A stretch of DNA of 48,436 nt from JAKPQD01 sp029572965 (GCA_035374585.1 DAOSPF010000022.1:1-48436); one strand, 5' to 3'. Positions 1-8,530 are shown, numbered from the stretch's first letter. Made by a program: numbers and translations. Notes: generated by a model from the sequence alone, not told the origin.

Positions 1-72
1 CTTATTTATAATTAATAATAGGTAAAATTTTGATGAAATGTTGAAAATTATTGATAATAAACAACATTCGTG

Positions 73-103
73 TTGACATTAAAACATTTTTTCTATATTT
101 TTG
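73..103 (+). promoter_or_regulatory. Bacteroidota-type promoter of the first SiaC gene
   Basis: A TTG (73-75) lies 20 bp upstream of TATTTTTG (96-103), which fits the TAnnTTTG -7 consensus of the Bacteroidota primary sigma factor. The start codon at 129 follows with a leader of about 20 nt. This is the most complete -33/-7 pair I found in the window. Confidence 0.65.
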
Positions 104-128
104 TAACTATTGCTAAAACACCTTAAAT

Positions 129-506
129 ATGGAAAATCTCGAAATCCAAGGCACAAATGATACTCCTTACATTTTTTGTGATGCAGAAAAAAAGGAAATA
201 ACCCTTACAGGACGGTCATTACCAGAAAACCCTTTTAAAATATATGAAGAAGTGTTTAAATGGGGCGAACAATATGACGGCGAAAGCATTCAGATAAATT
301 TTAAGCTGGAATATTTCAATACAGCCTCTTCAAAACAAATCTTTACCTTAATAAAAACTTTTGTAGAAAATAAAACTGTTAAAGAAATAAAAGTAAAATG
401 GCACTACGAAGAAGGAGATTATGACAGCAAAGAAACAGGCGAACATTTTTCACATTTATTTCGTATTCCATTTGATTTTATTGAGTATGCCGAAAGTGGA
501 TTCTGA
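129..506 (+). CDS. SiaC-family regulatory phosphoprotein (DUF1987), copy 1
   Basis: This 125-residue protein matches the SiaC/DUF1987 family. The hallmark is the segment LEYFNTASSK (about residues 60-69). In Pseudomonas SiaC the threonine in this segment is phosphorylated by the kinase SiaB and dephosphorylated by the PP2C phosphatase SiaA; unphosphorylated SiaC binds an output enzyme, the diguanylate cyclase SiaD. T65 is the likely phospho-acceptor here. The gene has its own promoter just upstream and a strong terminator just downstream, so it is probably monocistronic. No SiaB-like kinase is visible in the window. A paralogue at 41359-41745 shares the core but has serine at the corresponding site. 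The output partner is unknown; c-di-GMP signalling is uncommon in this phylum. Confidence 0.85.
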   Translation: MENLEIQGTNDTPYIFCDAEKKEITLTGRSLPENPFKIYEEVFKWGEQYDGESIQINFKLEYFNTASSKQIFTLIKTFVENKTVKEIKVKWHYEEGDYDSKETGEHFSHLFRIPFDFIEYAESGF

Positions 507-511
507 TATTT

Positions 512-540
512 AACCCTGCCTGAGCAGGGTTTATTTTTTT
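512..540 (+). terminator. Intrinsic terminator after the first SiaC gene
   Basis: Perfect 8-bp stem AACCCTGC/GCAGGGTT with a 4-nt loop, followed by a T-rich tail at 532-540. Confidence 0.85.
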
Positions 541-601
541 GTTAGATAAAACAATTTTTTTAAAAATTACCAACATAATTTTTTTTTAATAAAAACATTA
601 T

Positions 602-609
602 TAAGTTTG
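602..609 (+). promoter_or_regulatory. -7 box TAAGTTTG upstream of the TPR lipoprotein gene
   Basis: TAAGTTTG matches the Bacteroidota TAnnTTTG consensus, about 48 bp before the start codon at 658. The expected -33 region is a T-run without a clear TTG. Confidence 0.5.
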
Positions 610-657
610 TACAGCTATTAAATAGCCAATTATTTTCAAACCAATATTTTATAAACT

Positions 658-2382
658 ATGAGAAAAGTACATTACAGCAAATTAGCAGTATTACTGTCTT
701 TAGCAGTTGTTCTTGGCAGTTGCAGCGGACTAAAAAAGATGCAGGAACAAGCATCTACTACTAAATTTGAGTTAACACCAAAAGTGTTAGAAATGCATAA
801 TGGAGAAGTTAACGCAACCATTAGCGGAAAATTTCCACCAAAATACTTTAACAAGAAGGCTGTAGTAACAGTAACGCCTATTATTAAATACGAAGGAGGA
901 CAAATTGAACTTCAGTCTTATAAACTTCAGGGTGAAGACGTTCAGGCTAATGACAAAGTTATACCTTTTGAAGCTGGTGGAGATTTCAGCTATAGCGACA
1001 AATTTGCATACAAAGACGAAATGATGCTTTCAAAAGTAAGCGTACAAGTATCAGCTCAAATGAAAAAAGAAAACCTTGTTATAGGAACTTTTGAAATTGG
1101 AGATGGTATAATAGTAACGCCCAAACTGGTCCGTCTCGAACCTAAAGCTTCAGAGCTTACTCAAAATCAATTTGTAAGAAATGTAGCCCAAGACAAACTG
1201 GCAAATATTAAGTATTTGATCAACCAGGCTGAAATCCGCAATACAGAGCTTAAGAAAGATGAAGTAAAACAATTGAACGATTTTGTAAAAACAATTGCAA
1301 AAGATCCTAAATTTAACATTAAAGGCATCGAGCTTTCATCTTATGCTTCTCCTGATGGTCCTGAAAATAAAAATGCAGAACTTGCTGGTAAACGTGAAAG
1401 TGCAGCTGTAAAGTATTTTAAATCAGAGCTTAAGAAAGCAAAATTAGATAAAATCTTAAAAGATTCTTTATTCTCTATGTTGAAAACCCCGGAAGACTGG
1501 GATGGCTTCAAAACATCATTAGAAAAATCTGATGTAAAAGACAAAGACCTTATCTTACGAGTACTTTCTATGTATTCAGACCCTGCTGTACGTGAAAAAG
1601 AAATTAGGAATATTTCACAAGCATTTGATGAGTTAAAAGTAAAAATTCTTCCTGAGCTTCGTCGTTCAAAGCTTATAGTAAAAGCTGAAGCTATTGGGCG
1701 TTCAGACGAAGAATTGATTAGTTTAGCTGATTCAAACCCTGATGCTTTAAGCCTCGAAGAAGTCGTTTATACAGCTAACATGATCCAAGACCTTGATAAA
1801 AAAGCTGCCTTATATGCAAAAGCTTCAGAAAAATATCCTAATGATGTACGTTTAAAAAACAACCTTGGTTATGTATATTTCAAGCAAGGCAAACTTGACG
1901 AAGCTAAAGCTGCTTTAGAACAAGCTAAATCTATAGAAAATAACGATGCTGTTAAAAATAATTTAGGTGCAATAGCTTTAATCAAAGGTGATGTAGCTGC
2001 CGCTGAAGAATTATTTACCGCTGCCCTTGGAGCTGGCGCAGCACCTAATTATAACCTTGGTATTGTTAATATTATCAAAGGTAAATATGACATAGCAGTA
2101 TCATATTTTGGCAACGAATGTGATGCCAATGCAGCACTTGCCAAATTGTTGAACAAAAACTACGAAGCTGCTCAAAATGCCATGGGCTGCAGCAAAGACG
2201 AAAGTGCCCAGGGATATTACTTAAGAGCTGTTATTGGTGCCCGCATGGACAATTCAGACTTAGTATTCAACAACCTTCGTGCTGCTGTTGGTAAAGACAT
2301 CCAACTTAAAAACTATGCCAAGAAAGATGTTGAATTCTTAAAATACTTTAACGACGAAACTTTCAAATCTATTATCCAATAA
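658..2382 (+). CDS. Lipoprotein with OmpA-like segment and TPR repeats
   Basis: This is a 574-residue protein with a signal peptide and a lipobox ending LGSC (lipidated Cys22), so it is exported and membrane-anchored. Around residues 220-255 the motif SYASPDGPENKN...GKRESA resembles the peptidoglycan-binding loop of OmpA family C-terminal domains, with the conserved Asp and Arg. It is followed by a helical region and by TPR-like repeats from about residue 375 to 520 (for example NNLGYVYFKQGKLDEAK). Such OmpA/TPR lipoproteins are frequent in Bacteroidota envelopes, and some are linked to cell-wall anchoring of secretion machinery. Which one this is cannot be told from sequence alone. It is a single gene with its own -7 box and a downstream terminator. 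Confidence 0.7.
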   Translation: MRKVHYSKLAVLLSLAVVLGSCSGLKKMQEQASTTKFELTPKVLEMHNGEVNATISGKFPPKYFNKKAVVTVTPIIKYEGGQIELQSYKLQGEDVQANDKVIPFEAGGDFSYSDKFAYKDEMMLSKVSVQVSAQMKKENLVIGTFEIGDGIIVTPKLVRLEPKASELTQNQFVRNVAQDKLANIKYLINQAEIRNTELKKDEVKQLNDFVKTIAKDPKFNIKGIELSSYASPDGPENKNAELAGKRESAAVKYFKSELKKAKLDKILKDSLFSMLKTPEDWDGFKTSLEKSDVKDKDLILRVLSMYSDPAVREKEIRNISQAFDELKVKILPELRRSKLIVKAEAIGRSDEELISLADSNPDALSLEEVVYTANMIQDLDKKAALYAKASEKYPNDVRLKNNLGYVYFKQGKLDEAKAALEQAKSIENNDAVKNNLGAIALIKGDVAAAEELFTAALGAGAAPNYNLGIVNIIKGKYDIAVSYFGNECDANAALAKLLNKNYEAAQNAMGCSKDESAQGYYLRAVIGARMDNSDLVFNNLRAAVGKDIQLKNYAKKDVEFLKYFNDETFKSIIQ

Positions 2383-2405
2383 TAATTTGAATAAATGATA
2401 AAAGA

Positions 2406-2434
2406 AAAGCTGGCCAAATGGTCAGCTTTTTTTT
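2406..2434 (+). terminator. Terminator between the TPR lipoprotein gene and folP
   Basis: The stem AAAGCTGGCC/GGTCAGCTTT has one G-T wobble and a 4-nt loop, and is followed by eight T. It lies between convergent genes. The minus-strand side is also T-rich, so it may serve folP as well. Confidence 0.8.
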
Positions 2435-2454
2435 GTTTTATATCATCAAAAAAA

Positions 2455-3297
2455 TTAACGCGAAAGCTGAGATACAATTTTGACCGTTTCTACAGCTTCT
2501 TTGACATCATGGACGCGAAGGATTTTAGCACCTTTCAAAAGGGCAATCGTATTCAAGGCCGTGGTTCCATTAATGGCTTGTTCAGGATTAGTTTGTAGTA
2601 ACCTATAAATCATAGATTTACGGGAAATACCTACTAAAACAGGCAAATCGAAAAACTGAAAAACCTCAAGTTTATTAAGCAACTGATAGTTTTGTTCCAA
2701 TGTTTTAGCAAAACCAAAGCCCGGGTCAATAATAATATCAGATACTCCCATTTCCTTTAGTTTATCTACCTTCTCGGACAACTCAAAAATGACTTCTTTG
2801 ACAACATCATTATACACAGCATAATCGTTCATATTTGAAGGATTGCCACGCATGTGCATCAGAATATAAGGCACCTTTAATGATGCAACTGTCTGAAACA
2901 TCTTTTCATCCAACGTTCCACCTGAGATATCATTAACAATACCAATGTTATACTTTTCTACCGTCCATCTGGCTATTTCAGCCCTAAAGGTATCTAAAGA
3001 TATTATTACCTCAGGGAAGTTAGCCCTGATAACGGTTAATGCAACTTTAAGCCTGGCCTTTTCTGTTGCTTCATCAACATATTCTGCTCCAGGGCGGGTT
3101 GAATATGCCCCTATATCAACAATTGAGCCTCCTTCATCAATAATTTGTTGCGTTCTGTCTATGATTTCTTTTTCAGTAACAAATCGACTCCCCGAAAAAA
3201 AAGAATCTGGCGTGATATTGACAATGCCCATGACAAGCGGATGGTCTATTTCAACCAAAGAGCCATTTACATTGATAGTATATTTATTAGAAATCAT
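2455..3297 (-). CDS. folP: Dihydropteroate synthase
   Basis: This 280-residue enzyme condenses 6-hydroxymethyl-7,8-dihydropterin pyrophosphate with p-aminobenzoate in folate synthesis. Visible family motifs are GIVNITPDSF (residues 24-33), the STRPGA loop near residue 66, HMRGNP, DPGFGFAKT near residue 192, and LVGISRKS. Length is normal for FolP. In the second loop the usual G-E before STRPGA reads A-Y; I note this without inferring loss of function. It is the last gene of an ffh-lptG-folP minus-strand run, 6 bp downstream of lptG. It is the target family of sulfonamide drugs. Confidence 0.95.
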   Translation of the reverse strand: MISNKYTINVNGSLVEIDHPLVMGIVNITPDSFFSGSRFVTEKEIIDRTQQIIDEGGSIVDIGAYSTRPGAEYVDEATEKARLKVALTVIRANFPEVIISLDTFRAEIARWTVEKYNIGIVNDISGGTLDEKMFQTVASLKVPYILMHMRGNPSNMNDYAVYNDVVKEVIFELSEKVDKLKEMGVSDIIIDPGFGFAKTLEQNYQLLNKLEVFQFFDLPVLVGISRKSMIYRLLQTNPEQAINGTTALNTIALLKGAKILRVHDVKEAVETVKIVSQLSR

Positions 3298-3303
3298 AAA
3301 ACA

Positions 3304-4452
3304 CTACTTAGGCACTTTGCGATAAAACCAGTAAGCAATAATGGCATAAATAATATTGGGTAACCACACAGCAAGCAAAGGACTTAACGAGCCACTTATA
3401 GCAAACTGTTGAGAAAACTGCATAAACACAATATAACTAAAGCAAAGCCCCATGCCTATACCAATATGAACCCCTGTGCCTCCACGGGTTTTCCGGGATG
3501 AAACACAAACCCCAATAATAGTTAGTATATAAGTAGAAAAAGGTAAAGAAACCCTTTTGTACCTCTCAATCTGATAGGCTTCTATGTTTTCGCCACCTTG
3601 TAACTCCTGCTCTTCGATAAAAGCATTAAGTTCAAAAAGGTCCATAGATTCAACCACGTTGACCCGACGCTTAAAATCTCCGGGATAAATATACAGCGTT
3701 GTATCAATTGCTTTGCCTTTGGTTATTTTCTCATTCAAGCTATCAATAGTCCTGATGTAATAGTTTCTTATCGTCCATTTACTTTTGGTTGAGTCCCAGG
3801 TCATAAAATCTCCCATTAACTTAGATTTAAGCGTACCATTTTCAAAATTTTCAATAGAGACTTTATAGCCGGTATTGGCACTATTGGAGTATGATTCCAT
3901 ATAAATCACCATACCAGGCCTAACCTGCTTATGGATATTGCGTTGATTGTATTGAAAAGGGCTGTTATGAATGTAACGGTCTTCAAACTCGAGGCGAACC
4001 TTATTGGCATTGGGAATTACAAAATTCATCAACAAATAGCTCATAATGGCAATAAACGTGGCGCCCCACATATAAGGCACCAACATTCGTTTGTAGCTTA
4101 CCCCGCTGCTCAAGATGGCAATAATTTCAGTCCTGTAAGCCAATTTTGAAGTGAAAAACACAACAGAAATAAATGTAAACAAGTGACTGAAAAGTATTGT
4201 AAAATAAGGGATAAAATTCAGGTAATAATCAAAAATGATGGCCTGCATAGGCGTCTTAGTCTCTACAAAGTCGTCTATTTTTTCGGCCACGTCAAAAACA
4301 ATGGCAACGGACATCACCAAGATAATAGAATATACAAACGTCCCAAGAAACTTTTTGAGAATATAACGGTCAATCTGCTTAAAACCTATTTTATAGGTAA
4401 ATTCATTGAATTGAACTAACCATTTCTGTAATATAGATTTTATCGACTTCAA
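3304..4452 (-). CDS. LptF/LptG-family permease (YjgP/YjgQ)
   Basis: This 382-residue inner-membrane protein of the LptF/LptG family is a transmembrane subunit of the LPS-export ABC transporter LptBFG. The N-terminal RYILKKFLGTFVYSIILVM segment is typical of the family. Three hydrophobic helices lie in the first 140 residues, then a periplasmic beta-jellyroll-like region (about 150-280), then three more helices at the C-terminus including the GTGVHIGIGMGLCFSYIVF stretch. It sits between ffh (20 bp upstream) and folP (6 bp downstream), so the three are probably cotranscribed. Whether it is functionally F or G cannot be decided from sequence alone; Bacteroidota usually carry two separated copies. 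Confidence 0.88.
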   Translation of the reverse strand: MKSIKSILQKWLVQFNEFTYKIGFKQIDRYILKKFLGTFVYSIILVMSVAIVFDVAEKIDDFVETKTPMQAIIFDYYLNFIPYFTILFSHLFTFISVVFFTSKLAYRTEIIAILSSGVSYKRMLVPYMWGATFIAIMSYLLMNFVIPNANKVRLEFEDRYIHNSPFQYNQRNIHKQVRPGMVIYMESYSNSANTGYKVSIENFENGTLKSKLMGDFMTWDSTKSKWTIRNYYIRTIDSLNEKITKGKAIDTTLYIYPGDFKRRVNVVESMDLFELNAFIEEQELQGGENIEAYQIERYKRVSLPFSTYILTIIGVCVSSRKTRGGTGVHIGIGMGLCFSYIVFMQFSQQFAISGSLSPLLAVWLPNIIYAIIAYWFYRKVPK

Positions 4453-4472
4453 ATGACAATTTATTATATAAA

Positions 4473-5807
4473 TTACCTGGGACGCATGTTTTTTAATGAG
4501 TTGGCAAATTTGGCTGCATTGCCGCCACTCATCATCTTCATCATCTTGCGGGTGTCTTCAAACTGCTTAAGCAGCCTGTTAACCTCCTGGATATTAGTTC
4601 CACTGCCATCTGCAATACGCTTACGACGGCTTCCGTTAATCAAATCAGGGTTTTGACGCTCTTTTGGGGTCATAGACTTAATAATAGCTTCAACTCCTTT
4701 GAAAGCATTATCGTCAATATCCATATTTTTCAAGGCTTTACCAACACCCGGAATCATAGAAGCCAGGTCTTTGATGTTACCCATCTTTTTAATCTGCTGT
4801 ATCTGGCCTAAAAAGTCGTCAAAGTCAAATTGGTTTTTGGCAATCTTCTTTTGCAGCTTGCGGGCTTCTTCTGCATTAAACTGTTCCTGGGCTTTTTCAA
4901 CCAGTGTAACGATGTCACCCATACCAAGGATACGGTCGGCCATACGATCAGGGTAGAAGATGTCAATGGCCTCCATCTTTTCGCCGGTACTGACAAACTT
5001 GATAGGTTTGTTCACCTCAGATTTTACAGTAAGGGCAGCACCACCACGGGTATCACCGTCTAACTTGGTAAGTACAACGCCATCAAAGTTGAGCCTGTCG
5101 TTGAATGCACGTGCAGTGTTTACGGCATCCTGACCGGTCATGGAGTCAACCACGAACAATATTTCGTTAGGGTCAACGGCCTTTTTGATAGCAGCAATTT
5201 CGTTCATCATCGCCTCGTCAACAGACAAACGGCCAGCGGTATCGATGATTACAACATTGTGTCCATGTTGTTTTGCATGTTTTATGGCACTCTGGGCAAT
5301 GTTGACCGGGTTGGTATTATTTTCTTCGGTATAAACCTGAACGCCAACCTGGTTACCCAGCACCTTCAACTGTTCGATAGCAGCAGGACGATAAACGTCG
5401 CCAGCAACAAGCAATACGCTCTTACCTTTTTTGGTACGCAAGTAATTAGCCAGCTTGCCCGAGAATGTTGTTTTACCAGACCCCTGAAGACCAGCAATAA
5501 GGATAATAGAAGGGCTGCCTTTCAGGTTGATATCCTGATAAGCACCACCCATAAGCTCTACAAGCTCATCGTGAACTATCTTAACAAGCAATTGGCCTGG
5601 TTTAAGTGAAGTTAACACCTCTTGTCCCAGCGCTTTTTGCTTAACAGTATCGGTAAAGTTTTTAGCAATTTTATAGCTTACGTCCGCATCGAGCAGCGCT
5701 TTACGAACTTCTTTGAGCGTTTCAGCAACATTTATTTCGGTAATCCTACCTTCGCCACGAATTCTTTTAAAGGATTTCTCCAGTTTCTCGGATAAATTCT
5801 CAAACAT
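4473..5807 (-). CDS. ffh: Signal recognition particle protein Ffh (SRP54)
   Basis: This 444-residue GTPase binds signal sequences and SRP RNA and delivers ribosomes to FtsY. The N domain (1-90) is followed by the G domain with the P-loop GLQGSGKTT (about 105-113), DTAGR (about 188-192) and TKLDGDTRGGA (about 246-256). The methionine-rich M domain (about 300-444) contains the RNA-binding segment with GSRRKRIADGSGT and ends in MMKMM. Length and domain order are canonical. It is the first gene of the minus-strand operon with lptG and folP, with a -7 box just upstream at 5827-5834. Confidence 0.97.
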   Translation of the reverse strand: MFENLSEKLEKSFKRIRGEGRITEINVAETLKEVRKALLDADVSYKIAKNFTDTVKQKALGQEVLTSLKPGQLLVKIVHDELVELMGGAYQDINLKGSPSIILIAGLQGSGKTTFSGKLANYLRTKKGKSVLLVAGDVYRPAAIEQLKVLGNQVGVQVYTEENNTNPVNIAQSAIKHAKQHGHNVVIIDTAGRLSVDEAMMNEIAAIKKAVDPNEILFVVDSMTGQDAVNTARAFNDRLNFDGVVLTKLDGDTRGGAALTVKSEVNKPIKFVSTGEKMEAIDIFYPDRMADRILGMGDIVTLVEKAQEQFNAEEARKLQKKIAKNQFDFDDFLGQIQQIKKMGNIKDLASMIPGVGKALKNMDIDDNAFKGVEAIIKSMTPKERQNPDLINGSRRKRIADGSGTNIQEVNRLLKQFEDTRKMMKMMSGGNAAKFANSLKNMRPR

Positions 5808-5826
5808 GGTTTTACAATTTTGACTG

Positions 5827-5834
5827 CAAAATTA
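5827..5834 (-). promoter_or_regulatory. -7 box of the ffh operon
   Basis: Read on the minus strand this is TAATTTTG, matching TAnnTTTG, about 20 bp upstream of the ffh start codon. No clear -33 TTG at standard spacing. Confidence 0.5.
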
Positions 5835-6371
5835 AATTTATTCTTCAAATTCGCTATGTTTACATTAGTTAATAGTTGTTAGTTGGAAGTTAGAGTCGTT
5901 TATAGCAAAAATTCTGGTAAATTTAAGAACGAACGTAATTTGATTTATGTTATATAGATTTGTAACAAGTTTAATAAAAGATATATACATTTTTTGTTTT
6001 TGATGTTAGTTAATATTGTTATAATTCTTTACAAAAGATCAATTTGCAGAGATTAAAAAATACGGCACCTAAATAACGGGAGCTAAACATACTGTATTTA
6101 AATAGATTGCGAGTGTCTTATTCCGCAATGAGCTTCACCAAAGGTACAGAAACCTAACACACAATATAGCCCAATAAGGGTTGGTTGGTATGCGATGGTT
6201 TGTAGCATGCTTTAATTTATGTGGGCCATGATAGAAAATAGCCCCGTAATCCGGTACGACACCACACCATCAACGTTTCATCAAAATGGCACAATGTTAA
6301 ACATTTTAGCCTCCAACGTGGCAATTATTTATCCCAAACCAATCTGAAAAATAGTTAGAAAAGGGGCTTTT
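5835..6371. other. Gene-free stretch between ffh and the Y1 transposase-like gene
   Basis: About 540 bp with no open frame I would defend. It begins with a TTAGTT-rich imperfect microsatellite (about 5865-5895). The rest is somewhat higher in GC than typical intergenic DNA here and shows short unconnected palindromes (for example ATGC...GCAT around 6190-6212). It may hold the decayed end of an insertion sequence or gene, since it flanks the transposase-like gene, but I could not recognise any protein remnant or RNA. Confidence 0.4.
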
Positions 6372-6809
6372 TTACCCATTCAACTGGTGTAAAGCCGCAA
6401 ACTCTTCTATTTCCTTTTTGCTATTCCTGGTTTTGTGAATTTCCTTTTGATTGGCGATATACTCTCCTACTTTCTGCGCCTGCGAATGACTTACCGAATA
6501 TACGTACACCTGGCTATGCCAGGCAAATGAACCAGCTTTAAAATGTTTCTCATTAATGACAGCAGCACTTTCCAATGCAAATGATTGTACATTGAAGGAA
6601 ACAGAAGATTTATCCTCATCCAATACCAGCAAATGAATATGGTCAGGCGTTCCGCCAATTTCACTTACCTGTAAACTTACATTTTTGCAACATTCACGTA
6701 ATGTAGCATATACATCTTTTTCCATTTCAGGAAGTATCAGAGGCAGCCTGTTATTGGTTTGCAGCACAATGTGCAACCACACCTTTTTAATGATGCTAAA
6801 TTCAGTCAT
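6372..6809 (-). CDS. Y1 (IS200-like) transposase-domain protein, probably domesticated
   Basis: This 145-residue single-domain protein is of the Y1/IS200 HUH family, which cleaves single-stranded DNA with one tyrosine. The HUH motif is seen as PDHIHLLV (about residues 58-65). The C-terminal helix VGEYIANQKEIHK carries the candidate nucleophile tyrosine. The SVSHSQ segment is also family-typical, and the length is close to IS200 TnpA, though the tail after the helix is short. Its start overlaps the 3' end of the proX-like gene by 8 bp, which puts it third in a tight operon. That is not the arrangement of a free insertion sequence and suggests a retained or domesticated copy, perhaps RAYT-like. 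No flanking IS200 hairpin ends were evident. Confidence 0.75.
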   Translation of the reverse strand: MTEFSIIKKVWLHIVLQTNNRLPLILPEMEKDVYATLRECCKNVSLQVSEIGGTPDHIHLLVLDEDKSSVSFNVQSFALESAAVINEKHFKAGSFAWHSQVYVYSVSHSQAQKVGEYIANQKEIHKTRNSKKEIEEFAALHQLNG

Positions 6810-7296
6810 ACATACTTACAAAATAGTGAGTATTTCCACAAAATTCAATAAAACGCATAAAATGAGGCATAGGAATAACCAACGATGCCGTATTAATACA
6901 AGGATGAAAACTAAGTTTTGAGGCCTCTTTAAGCTTCTCGTCAAAGAAAACTGTTACATGTTTTTCGGTATCGGCAAACAACGCCAAGGGCGAAACAGAA
7001 CCTGGCTTGACCTGCAAATACTTCCACATTCGTTGTTCCGAGGCAAAAGTCAGTTTCCCTTGTTTCAAACGCTTTTCCAAATCATGTATATTCAGTTTAT
7101 ATTGATAATGCAACACCACCAGGTAATGCCTGTCGCCTTTATGGTTTCTGAAAAACAAGTTTTTACAATGCGTTGCTTCTATGTCTGCCCAATATTTCTT
7201 AGCTTCTTCAATAGTTGGAGCTGCCGGATGTTCGTAATAGTCAAAACTAACCTGCAATTGGTCGAGAAGTTGATATAATTCAGCAGGGCCATTCAT
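6802..7296 (-). CDS. Prolyl-tRNA editing (ProX/YbaK) deacylase
   Basis: This 164-residue member of the YbaK/aaRS-associated domain family hydrolyses mischarged aminoacyl-tRNA, typically Ala- or Cys-tRNA(Pro). Visible features are the N-terminal substrate region YEHPAAPTIEEAKK, the conserved lysine segment CKNLFFRN (about residues 44-51) and the PGSVSPLALFAD motif (about 97-108). Length fits stand-alone ProX (about 160-170). It lies 4 bp downstream of the DUF2027-Smr gene and overlaps the Y1 transposase-like gene by 8 bp, so all three are probably translated from one transcript. Confidence 0.9.
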   Translation of the reverse strand: MNGPAELYQLLDQLQVSFDYYEHPAAPTIEEAKKYWADIEATHCKNLFFRNHKGDRHYLVVLHYQYKLNIHDLEKRLKQGKLTFASEQRMWKYLQVKPGSVSPLALFADTEKHVTVFFDEKLKEASKLSFHPCINTASLVIPMPHFMRFIEFCGNTHYFVSMYD

Positions 7297-7300
7297 GGTT

Positions 7301-8332
7301 TTACTTTTTTAGAATAACCATAGTGGCTCCAAAACCATATTCAGCATAGGATGCATCTTGGTATTGCAATGAAGGGTATTTATTTTTCAATACTTTCTGA
7401 ATTTCGTACCTGAGTTTTCCATTTCCAACACCGTGTATATAAACAATACGTTTGGTTTTAGCCTTCAAAGCCCCTTCCAACGTAGTCTCAAACCTGGCCA
7501 TTTGCATTTGCAGTATTTCGCCAGGCTGTAAACCTTCAATACTATCAGTAATTTCTTCAATATGCAAGTCCACTTCCTCCGTTTCATTTACCACTTGGGC
7601 TTCAGACTCAATCTTTACGACATCTTTATTGGTTTTTGAAGAAGATTTAAACGATGTCTTACGGCCTAATTGGATAATAATTGCAGGCTCATCAAAATAG
7701 TCATTTTTACTGAATGTTTCAGGGTTATTCCAAGCAATACCAGCAAAATCGGAATTATGCGTAGTTGGAACCTTTGAAATGTACGAAGATGTTGAAAAAT
7801 ATAAAACATCTACCACTATTCGCTGGATAGTTTTGAGTTTCTCAAGGGTATATTGCCCAATGTTCATGCTCATGCCAGCTTCAAGTTCACCCTTTTCAAT
7901 TAACCTATATATATTATCCTTTACTTGTGCTGCTGTAAATAGGATATCATAATTACTGTCGTTCAGAATGTATAAATCGAAAAGGCTGTATGCAAAAGCA
8001 CTATCGAGGCCAACAGGCACTATAGCCAGACATACCAATGCCTTGTCATCGGATACTATTTTCTTTTCAGAAAATGTAGGCCCAGAAGCTTTATCCTGAG
8101 GTTCTTTAACAAAATTTTTAGGCTTTTCAACTTTTGTTGGTTTGGCTTCAGGCTCTACATCCAATGCAATGTGTTGCGCAGAGGTGTCATGTACCAGGTT
8201 GGAAAGCAAAGTATTGATTTCAAAACCATCTTCAATCTCCACCATAGCCTGATTATTTGCCAAAAATTTTTTAATCACCCCGCCACCAGCTTCGTTTAGA
8301 AACTTAACCTTATCTCCTATTCTAAATCCCAT
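7301..8332 (-). CDS. DUF2027 protein with C-terminal Smr domain
   Basis: This 343-residue protein has the Bacteroidota-specific DUF2027 architecture. An N-terminal SH3-like segment MGFRIGDKVKFLNEAGGG (1-18) is followed by a linker and a central beta-rich domain. The C-terminal Smr (MutS2-related) domain carries the motif IVYIHGVGNGKLR near residue 290. Smr domains bind branched DNA or act as nucleases on RNA, including on collided ribosomes in some bacteria; the role here is unknown. I chose the ATG at 8332 rather than an in-frame ATG at 8374, because family members begin at this motif and because a -7 box lies at 8348-8355, which leaves the 8374 codon outside the transcript. It heads the operon with proX and the Y1 gene. 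Confidence 0.82.
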   Translation of the reverse strand: MGFRIGDKVKFLNEAGGGVIKKFLANNQAMVEIEDGFEINTLLSNLVHDTSAQHIALDVEPEAKPTKVEKPKNFVKEPQDKASGPTFSEKKIVSDDKALVCLAIVPVGLDSAFAYSLFDLYILNDSNYDILFTAAQVKDNIYRLIEKGELEAGMSMNIGQYTLEKLKTIQRIVVDVLYFSTSSYISKVPTTHNSDFAGIAWNNPETFSKNDYFDEPAIIIQLGRKTSFKSSSKTNKDVVKIESEAQVVNETEEVDLHIEEITDSIEGLQPGEILQMQMARFETTLEGALKAKTKRIVYIHGVGNGKLRYEIQKVLKNKYPSLQYQDASYAEYGFGATMVILKK

Positions 8333-8347
8333 TGTTTCGTTTTTTAG

Positions 8348-8355
8348 CAAAGGTA
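8348..8355 (-). promoter_or_regulatory. -7 box of the DUF2027-Smr operon
   Basis: Minus-strand TACCTTTG matches TAnnTTTG, with a TTTG 16 bp further upstream (8372-8375 on the minus strand). The implied start of transcription is about 10 nt before the ATG at 8332, which supports that start codon. Confidence 0.5.
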
Positions 8356-8386
8356 AGAAATTGAGATTTCTCAAATAATAATTTTA

Positions 8387-8530
8387 TAAAATAACACCCA
8401 ATGTCGTTTAGTTAAGACTCTGACAGGTTCTGAGAACACTGTCAGGTCAGATGTGATACTAACGCCGACAGCTTCTTTCAAGCCTGTCGGCGTTATAGTA
8501 GAATCGTTGACAAAACGACATTAAAATAAC
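8387..8530. repeat. MITE-like palindromic element upstream of prfC
   Basis: Perfect 10-bp terminal inverted repeats AATGTCGTTT (8400-8409) and AAACGACATT (8513-8522) bound about 123 bp. Inside are two hairpins: CTGACAG...CTGTCAG (about 8420-8447) and a perfect 12-bp stem TAACGCCGACAG/CTGTCGGCGTTA (about 8459-8494). A 9-bp direct repeat TAAAATAAC flanks the element (8387-8395 and 8522-8530) and could be a target-site duplication, though it is AT-rich. The left end is repeated at 38613-38634 (20 of 22 bases). The gene-free stretch 8333-8657 otherwise holds only the two promoters. Confidence 0.6.

Noticed and set aside
2383..2454. A folate-type riboswitch or leader for folP
   Set aside because: folP is internal to an operon with only 6 bp before its start; no structured leader is possible there, and the hairpin at 2406-2434 is a terminator.
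3931..4149. Plus-strand open frames inside lptG and ffh (3931-4149, 5259-5609 and others)
   Set aside because: They lie antisense to well-supported genes and show no domain features.
5865..5895. TTAGTT-rich stretch as a CRISPR-like or satellite repeat
   Set aside because: The units are short, imperfect and without spacers; treated as simple sequence.
6372..6809. A complete, mobile IS200 element
   Set aside because: The start overlaps an upstream gene and no terminal hairpin structures or second open frame were found; called a domesticated Y1 protein instead.
8333..8374. Longer N-terminus for the DUF2027-Smr protein (ATG at 8374)
   Set aside because: The family starts at the RIGDKVKFLN motif and the -7 box at 8348-8355 lies downstream of that ATG.
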